A DNA stretch of 64,000 bases from Siphonodentalium dalli (lineage: Eukaryota; Mollusca; Scaphopoda; Gadilida; Siphonodentaliidae), in NCBI GenBank assembly GCA_032622095.1, contig CP136064.1:185300209-185364208 (forward strand), written 5' to 3'. The notes below the pieces were generated by a model. It saw only the letters and a list, made by a program, of their open reading frames with translations. It did no database searches and had not been told where the DNA came from. Position 1 is the first letter of the stretch, and the number at the start of each line of letters is the position of its first letter. Made by a program: the position numbers and the translations under genes. Shown here piece by piece: positions 58,018-64,000 of this stretch.

Positions 58018-58170
58018 ATATCCACACTTTTTCAGTGGATATGGGTTAAATCTCATTCGTGATGACAAAACATTTGAATTTCCACTCGTGGCTAAAGCCA
58101 CTCGTGGAAATTCAATGTTTTGTCATCACTCATGAGATATAACCCATATCCACTGAAAAGGTGTGGATAT
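58018..58170. repeat. Near-perfect foldback palindrome, 153 bp (type P)
   Basis: Arms: ATATCCACAC / GTGTGGATAT, TTTTCAGTGGATATGGGTT / AACCCATATCCACTGAAAA, ATGACAAAACATTTGAAT and inverse, TTTCCACTCGTGGC / GCCACTCGTGGAAA, around a four-base TAAA centre. Ends and flanks (TATAATAAACAGA left, CCTCTAT right) match 39239-39393. Confidence 0.82.
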
Positions 58171-60326
58171 CCTCTATATATATTTATGGAAACAGAAAGA
58201 ATGCAATGTATGCTTGTGCCGAAAACATTTCCTAATTTATTTGTGTTTTGATATTGATCCTTGTTTTACACCACATAGTATGTCGATATAACTTGACTGT
58301 GGACTCTGTGGACTCATATATAGTAGATTTGGTGGGGCCGTATTTACTCAGATAATCAATATCATATATCAATATTGAAAATGTAAATCAATTGCACTTA
58401 TTCTCTCTCTGCAAGCCCTTGAAATACTCCTCCAGTGTCGTTATGTTAAGCGATTGATAATATTTATTACTCCTTTATCTCACATCGAGACCTATATTGC
58501 ATCGAGCTATATAATAACCTTGCCCGATTGACTTTAGAGCGTATAACCATTGTGCCCTTAGTTAATAATTTTTCCATCATAAGTCACACAGGTATTTATA
58601 TATATATATATATATATATACAATACAATTAGATAGAACGGAAACTGATTGCATTTATGTACATTTTTGAATAATTTGCAAAAAAAATTCCGACACAAGG
58701 CCGGGGGGGGGGGGGGTCGCAGCTCCTGAAAACACGTTTTTTCCGGTGTTTTCTGGTGCTTGCAAATTTTTTCCTTTTGCCCTTTTTTGACCTAATTACA
58801 AGCTGCTTAGCCTATATAATGATTGTTTTGATGTTTTATGATCTAAATAACACATGTAGTGTACACACAAGATACTAGGTACAGTTATCTGTGGTCAGGT
58901 TGGCCTCAGAATGTTTTGATTATTAGGTCCCTTCTAATACTAAGTAAACCTTCGTGAAATTTTTAACTGCGCTGGCCCACCTGGGTTGGATAACCACTTG
59001 GTATGTAAATATATTATAATGAACTCTAAAGACAAATAAACCACATATACTTCAGTAAGTAAATAAAAATCACATTACCACTATCTGTGCTATCAAACTG
59101 AAATTCAACTCTCCAATTAAGTCTGATATGAAACTGAAATAATGTGTAAAATAAATGTAGAACATGCCTGTTCTCTAATCTATAAACATGTTTCTGGCAC
59201 AAAGTTACTAATACTATAAAAGACAAAAGTGCCACAGTGTTACATACCCAATTATTAATGAACAGACATTCACATGGATCTCTATCAGTCTCAATAGCAT
59301 TTTCTTAGTAAAACATGACTGTCTTTCACTTGTGAAATAATGAGATATTATTTATTTATATGCGCTATTCTACAACCATTTAGCTATTGTTAATATTAAA
59401 ATGATCCATCTAACCACGTACACTGCATATTGTAAAACAGGCAAGAAACAGTTTGATAAGTGTCTAGTCTGAAATACTTGGGTAATTTTGTACCAGAAAA
59501 TGTAACCAAAGTTTCTTGTTAAACTCTTCATTTCTTAATCCAGATTAGATAAAGATTTTGTAAGTCACTTTGCACAACGATAATTGAAACTTCACCTGAG
59601 TTTAAATTAACTTAAATAATTTTTCAATCAGCTTCAACGTTTTTCAAAATTCAATTTAGAAATGTTAGTTGAACGACATCGATGATAAAATGAAAATGAA
59701 TATATCTGATACATTTTGCATAGAAAGTCACTGCTACATCTGCCTCCATTAAATCCAATAAGATCGGAGTGGATCGTTCATAGGAAACTATATTAATACC
59801 ACCAGTCAAAACACTTATAAGGACACACTTCCAATGGAAATATATAGGACATACACTTTATGAAATACTGCATAACAAAAAGAGCTGAACTGTCTCAGCA
59901 CAAGCAATACACTCATATGAGATTTAAAACATTTATCTAGAAAACCCCATCTCAACCTGGGCAGCATATAATTTTCCGGTGTGTTGTGTGTTTACAACTT
60001 CACTTTAACTAGCAACTTTAATAAATATATAAAGTAAACACGAGTGCATTTCATGGATAAATGCACATTACACAAAGTCCAGTGCAAAGTCTGGAATAAA
60101 TAATTAGATAAAATATTTTTTAAAAGTTGTTTCACTGGTTGTGTCAGCTGGTTGTGTTGAGTTTTTCATGATAAATGTTTTTAATCTCATGAGTGTATTG
60201 CTTGTGCTCATAGTTATAATTTATTAGTATTTGAGTTTAACTGGTGGCGAAAGTACACCAAAGTTGGATGATGCTTGAAAAAACAGAATGGTCAAATTAC
60301 GAATGACTGATAATTATTATATATGT
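58171..60326. other. AT-rich spacer
   Basis: Contains a TA microsatellite (58598-58621) and a G-run near 58690. 59000-60326 is very AT-rich and could be the 3' untranslated region of a minus-strand gene ending near 60327 (a TTTATT, i.e. AATAAA on the minus strand, lies near 59350), but that is inference. Confidence 0.4.
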
Positions 60327-60434
60327 TCATTCTAATTTAACCATTCTCTGTTTCTCAACATCAGCCACCTTCACTGGAGATTCTACACCCTGATGTTTTT
60401 GCCTATAATGGCTCTCCAGCTTGATAAATTTCAT
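60327..60434 (-). CDS. Coding-like minus-strand frame of 35 codons behind a strong splice acceptor
   Basis: On the minus strand a long C/T tract ending TTTCCAG (AG at 60445-60446) looks like a 3' splice site. Just inside, an ATG frame (60434 down to TGA at 60329-60327) reads with good codons: LESHYRQKH resembles the second half of a C2H2 zinc finger (L-x2-H-x4-H), followed by an acidic/basic VESPVKVADVEKQ tail. A stop sits directly before the ATG in that frame, and the cysteine half of a finger is missing. It may therefore be a frameshifted last exon, a short exon, or chance. The frame used directly after the acceptor stops after 13 codons. Confidence 0.22.
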   Translation of the reverse strand: MKFIKLESHYRQKHQGVESPVKVADVEKQRMVKLE

Positions 60435-61354
60435 TCAAATGTGACTGGAAAGGGGGGGGGGGTCCCAAAACCATGAGTGGAAAATATTTTTTTTGCACAA
60501 AGAGGGGGGGTGGGGGTCCAAAGTGCTGCAAAAAAAATTTCAGCGTTGTGTATGCAATTTTTTTCCTGCCCCCCCCCCTGTTTAAAGTGCATCTTATATT
60601 TTCATGTTTTTACATAGCGAAAGTTCTACTATACTTAACATTCCATTTTTGTAGGTTGTAATTATTTACGTAAGTTCATGTATGTTACCTGACATGTTAT
60701 CGCAATCAGTTCACGTTATAAGAAAGTTACACATGAACTTCGGAAAATAATTTCACAGAACCTTTTTTTTTATGTTATATTGTATTGGGTGTGCGTTTAT
60801 GATGATAGTTTTCTGTATTTACTGTTTGCACGTGAATTTTCAAATATTTAGACCGGAGCGTTCTCGTGTGTACATAGTGTATACATGTTTTCTCATGTAC
60901 CATGACTGTTGGCTGAGAATAAAGCATTATATACTTATACTCACTGTCCTTGTTTTTGTCGCGTCGACATGGTAAGGGGTATCATTATAAGATGGCGCCG
61001 AAGTGACCAATCGATGCAATATCACAGTAATATCCGTTCTCCACAGCTGGATATGTGAAAAAATTGAGTGCACTGAGTTGCATGTTCGGTAAACTGCACA
61101 TCATTCCTGACATGCATATAGCTATTGTCGGATTTCAAATGGAGATCATTCAACAGAAAGCTAATATTGTGATTTAGTATTTTCACCGGTCTATTTCTTC
61201 AAAAAGCTTCACATTGGTGGAAAACAAAATTTTATTTTTGATAAGCAGGAAGTTTCGTTTTGAAGGAAGTGTCCTAAGTTGCTTTGAAAATATCATTTAT
61301 CGCAACATATACCATTATAAGTTGCATTATATATAGTGCTATATCTTTTCGGAT
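60435..61354. other. G/C homopolymers, otherwise nothing recognised
   Basis: Poly-G runs near 60451 and 60504 and a poly-C near 60571 break up a low-complexity patch. A plus-strand ATGGCGCCGAAGTGA near 60993 is only four codons long. Confidence 0.4.
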
Positions 61355-61408
61355 ACTGGGCAAAGTAATCAACTATAGGGAGGCTATAGTTGATTACTTT
61401 GCCCCAGT
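61355..61408. repeat. Short perfect-type hairpin
   Basis: ACTGGGCAAAGTAATCAACT and ATAG pair with CTATAGTTGATTACTTTGCC and CCAGT around a GGAGG loop; one bulge. Confidence 0.8.
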
Positions 61409-61589
61409 CAAATGACGATCAGAAATATGGACAGAGGACGAAGAACAAGTATGAGCTAAGAGACGAGAGAGTTCGTTTACATGTGCATACATGGGCTGAG
61501 ATTACTAGAAGTATTGTGAGATAACGACGGAGAGAAATAATATGTTCATTGTTGACAAATGGGTTAGTAATGGATGTGTATAGATCGAG

Positions 61590-61594
61590 AGAGG

Positions 61595-61652
<58 letters not shown>

Positions 61653-61659
61653 GGGGGGG
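61590..61659. repeat. (GA)n microsatellite
   Basis: GA tract interrupted by GGG and ending in a short G-run. Confidence 0.95.
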
Positions 61660-63230
61660 GTTACCATTATTCATACATGCAGCAAATCGTTATGATCCTA
61701 CACTCGTTTCCATGTGAACAATGTTCCACTTCTTAGACATTCTTTTATTTCCCTGATCACTTCTTTGCTGCTCCACTTCTTTGGTGATTAATCAAACATA
61801 TGTGGGGCCAAAACTCATCGAATCCAGGCCATTTTCCCTACTTCTATGACAACCCGATATTATCGGGATTTCCTGGCCACACATGAGCTTGATTCGCGAG
61901 AAAACGGAACTCAGTTTACGCAATTTACAAACCCAAATTCTGATATGCATGCATATAACAAATAATTCATGCCTGCTTGTTTTCTGTCAAACCGCTATAT
62001 TAATTAAAGGAGCTTCAAAATTGGTTCTGCTGGATAACATTTCACGAAGAAGTGAATGGTAAATGGGCGATCTGTGACTCGGGATGCATTTTCACGGGGT
62101 GGGGGAATCGAAATTGACAAGAATGTTTTCGTCGCCGATTTCTATCAAACTCATTTGAAAGCATTACCGTGATACGGATAATATAGCTATGTTATTTGGA
62201 ATTGCATATATACGTGGCTTCGTCCGGTTTAGTGGTGGGGTGGTGAGGGACACTGTGGTGAGCCATACTTAAGAAAATATAATAGAATGGTGTTTTTACC
62301 GATTTCAATCAGATCTCGATCTCCGCAATACGGAGAATATGATAGTGTGATTAAAATCTGCTAAATATTTAGTGGTATGGATTGTGTTTTATTCCTTTGA
62401 TGTTATACTGTATGACATGGTTATATCTACCCGATCTGGAATAGTATTTGGACACAGTTATCAAACCCTATGAAAATAATTTATAGCACAAGCTTGTTCT
62501 AGTCTAGTGATCAAAATAGATGCACCAAGGAAACATAAAGTAATTCTAAGCCATATGTACACACGAATGCTGAATTGTACATTGTCCCGTGGTTTAATGC
62601 AAAAACGACACACAGTTTTGTCTTGAAAGTCGAACATTTATAATTGATAAGAATCGGAACATGCTGGATTTCTGGAGCTAAGAAGGGGAACATCTGCTAA
62701 CTAAGAAGTATACCCAAATGGTTCGGCGAAAAAGTAATATATATTGCCCATAAATGTAATGCTTGAAACAACACAGGTCGTGAATCATTTTTATAAAGAT
62801 GTTTTATCGTAATTTATCATCGCAGGTTTATATAACTATTTTATGCTAGCGAAACATCCACTATTTTGTCGGTCACTGAAGAAAAATGTGAGATTTGTTG
62901 TGATCCAGTGTATATTTCGTATGACTAACATGCAACCAAATAATTTCCATACATAGTCGTTGAGTGTTATCTACCCAGCCTCGATGCGAACGGCGACAAA
63001 TCTAACTATGATAAATTGTAGTCCAGCTCATCTTTGTCTGTGCGGGTGGCTCCATCTTGTCAAAAAATCGACAAGAAGGTAAACAAAAATCAACTTGGAA
63101 GTGGAACATAAAACGGGACAGGAATGATTTTCGGGGAACAGATGAGCAACAGTTGTACTGTACATAACATTGCATAATGACATTATTAGAATCCGGTTGA
63201 GAGTTACAAGAGTTACTGCGCTTTGAGTAG
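61660..63230. other. no recognised feature
   Basis: Spacer; slightly richer in GC to the right, but nothing recognisable. Confidence 0.35.
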
Positions 63231-63440
63231 AATTACTTCGTGGCGTCACCCGGAGTCCAATGTGTCTTTCGGGACTCCTGTGATGGCAGGCAGTGTAGTC
63301 TTGACACTTTCGGAGTCCAGTATGACATTTTCCCGGATAATCATGATTGTGACGGCTTTTGTCCAATCAGAAATAGTGTTAGTAAATGGATGGATGATAA
63401 TGATAATAACCTACATGTATATTCTGGGTATAAATATTGA
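63231..63440 (+). CDS. Possible Cys-rich exon, unknown family
   Basis: A frame opens after TAG at 63228 (usable as the end of a splice acceptor) and closes at TGA 63438. It has no early ATG, so it could only be an internal exon. It encodes five cysteines spaced C-x5-C-x4-C-x17-C-x3-C, ending CDGFCP, followed by an Asp/Asn-rich stretch. A GTATAA that could serve as donor lies at 63430. The pattern suggests a secreted disulphide-rich domain, but I cannot name the family. A competing frame on the same strand (63223-63531) is longer but less protein-like. Confidence 0.2.
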   Translation, partial: NYFVASPGVQCVFRDSCDGRQCSLDTFGVQYDIFPDNHDCDGFCPIRNSVSKWMDDNDNNLHVYSGYKY

Positions 63441-63605
63441 ATCACTTTCTATTCTCAGAAGGACTGTTGTCACCACTGCCGGAAGAAGTTGGACAATGAT
63501 AACTAGATCACCTCATGAACAATCAGTCTGACCAGGAGGTAACTCTCCTCATTTCAACACATGGGGTGAATATACGGGAACGAAGACGCAATATATGGCA
63601 CATCC

Positions 63606-63685
63606 AACCAGGAACGCCCACCAACAAGCTCATTTCCATTGACATCGATATGAGTCAATGAGCTGGTTGGTGGGCATTCCTGGTT
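63606..63685. repeat. Hairpin between the two right-edge coding candidates
   Basis: AACCAGGAACGCCCACCAAC plus AAGCTCATT pairs with AATGAGCT plus GGTTGGTGGGCATTCCTGGT. A further CATTGAC / GTCAATG stem lies inside. Confidence 0.7.
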
Positions 63686-63955
63686 TGGTTTGGAACGAAT
63701 ACGATTGACCAGCTGCCAGAAGAGTTAAATTCGCCATGGTTTACCAGGACATTGGAAATTGCTAGAGGTAGATTGCATGCATGCAAAAACGTACACTGTA
63801 GAACTTCGTTGAACTTCGAACTCAAATGCGATGTAGAAGGTTCGTTCGATCTTATGGGGATAGATATTGAGACGTTGCAAGAACTCAGAAATCCTCTCCC
63901 GGTCGCGAGACGTTTGGGAATGGATCGCATTCGTGCGTCTGGTTTCGGCGGATAA
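63662..63955 (+). CDS. Possible exon near right edge, unknown function
   Basis: A frame opens after TGA at 63659-63661 and ends at TAA 63953-63955, about 97 codons. The latter half has balanced, protein-like codon use (ELKCDVEGSFDLMGIDIETL, then QELRNPLPVARRLGMDRIRA). The codon-aligned antisense frame is also open, from ATG at 63991 down to 63725 (88 codons), so the strand cannot be decided from sequence alone. No domain recognised. The window ends at 64000, and the rest of any gene would lie outside. Confidence 0.2.
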   Translation, partial: AGWWAFLVWFGTNTIDQLPEELNSPWFTRTLEIARGRLHACKNVHCRTSLNFELKCDVEGSFDLMGIDIETLQELRNPLPVARRLGMDRIRASGFGG

Positions 63956-64000
63956 TTTCCATTTGGACAACATTGCTTTTCGATTGTTCATGGATGTTGT

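Noticed and set aside
63240-63440. TGF-beta-like reading of the Cys-rich frame (C-x28-C-x-G-x-C)
   Set aside because: The C-x28-CxGxC spacing fits, but the conserved Trp, Pro and aromatic positions between the cysteines do not, and there is no downstream CC or CxC motif in frame.

Overview
The window reads as non-coding, repeat-rich DNA from an animal genome, most likely a mollusc. It is AT-rich, holds no long intact reading frame, and carries many microsatellites, foldback palindromes, MITEs, tRNA-derived SINE heads and non-autonomous Helitrons. The mollusc guess is an inference. It rests on repeat types I associate with bivalve and gastropod genomes: the ~140-bp repeat ending in a GGACGGAC run and a GAGACTTCGTCTC hairpin (3.9-5.7 kb), GGGAGATAACTCC / GGGCCATAACTCC modules (21.0-21.4 kb), and Helitrons with a GCCCGGACGAAGTCGGGC end hairpin. 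Nothing prokaryotic is present. Nearly all open frames of 60-167 codons look like chance or repeat-derived frames.

Layout. 0.2-2.1 kb: a TIR element, then a complete short Helitron. 3.6-6.0 kb: mollusc-type tandem repeat, broken by a hAT-like MITE and flanked by an inverted-repeat element. 8-13 kb: inverted-repeat elements, two SINE copies and a foldback. 16.5-21.4 kb: 42-bp tandem array, a TTAA-flanked MITE with double hairpins, a ~350-bp tandem array and a TA microsatellite. 22-26 kb: dispersed repeat D, a Helitron, and a MITE inserted into an open frame. 29-31.4 kb: a second TTAA MITE family, a large palindrome, and an inverted copy of the 17-kb MITE. 36.3-42.8 kb: Helitrons, a hAT-like MITE with an 8-bp target duplication, a foldback and a SINE. 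43.5-47.5 kb: a satellite organised as an inverted repeat, itself tandemly duplicated with its flank. 50-58 kb: more palindromes, a tandem block, and the 3' end of a LINE. 60-64 kb: a few coding-like frames that may be exons of a gene running off the right edge.

The best protein evidence is the C-terminal end of a non-LTR retrotransposon at 57.3-57.6 kb. Other coding candidates (25.4, 53.0, 60.4, 63.2 and 63.7 kb) have no homology I can name and carry low confidence. The most notable themes are the families of near-perfect palindromes, two of which share termini but differ in their cores, the mosaic and abutting Helitrons with repeated TCAAGGTCA sites, and the inverted satellite duplication. 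I do not see a coherent new multi-gene system.
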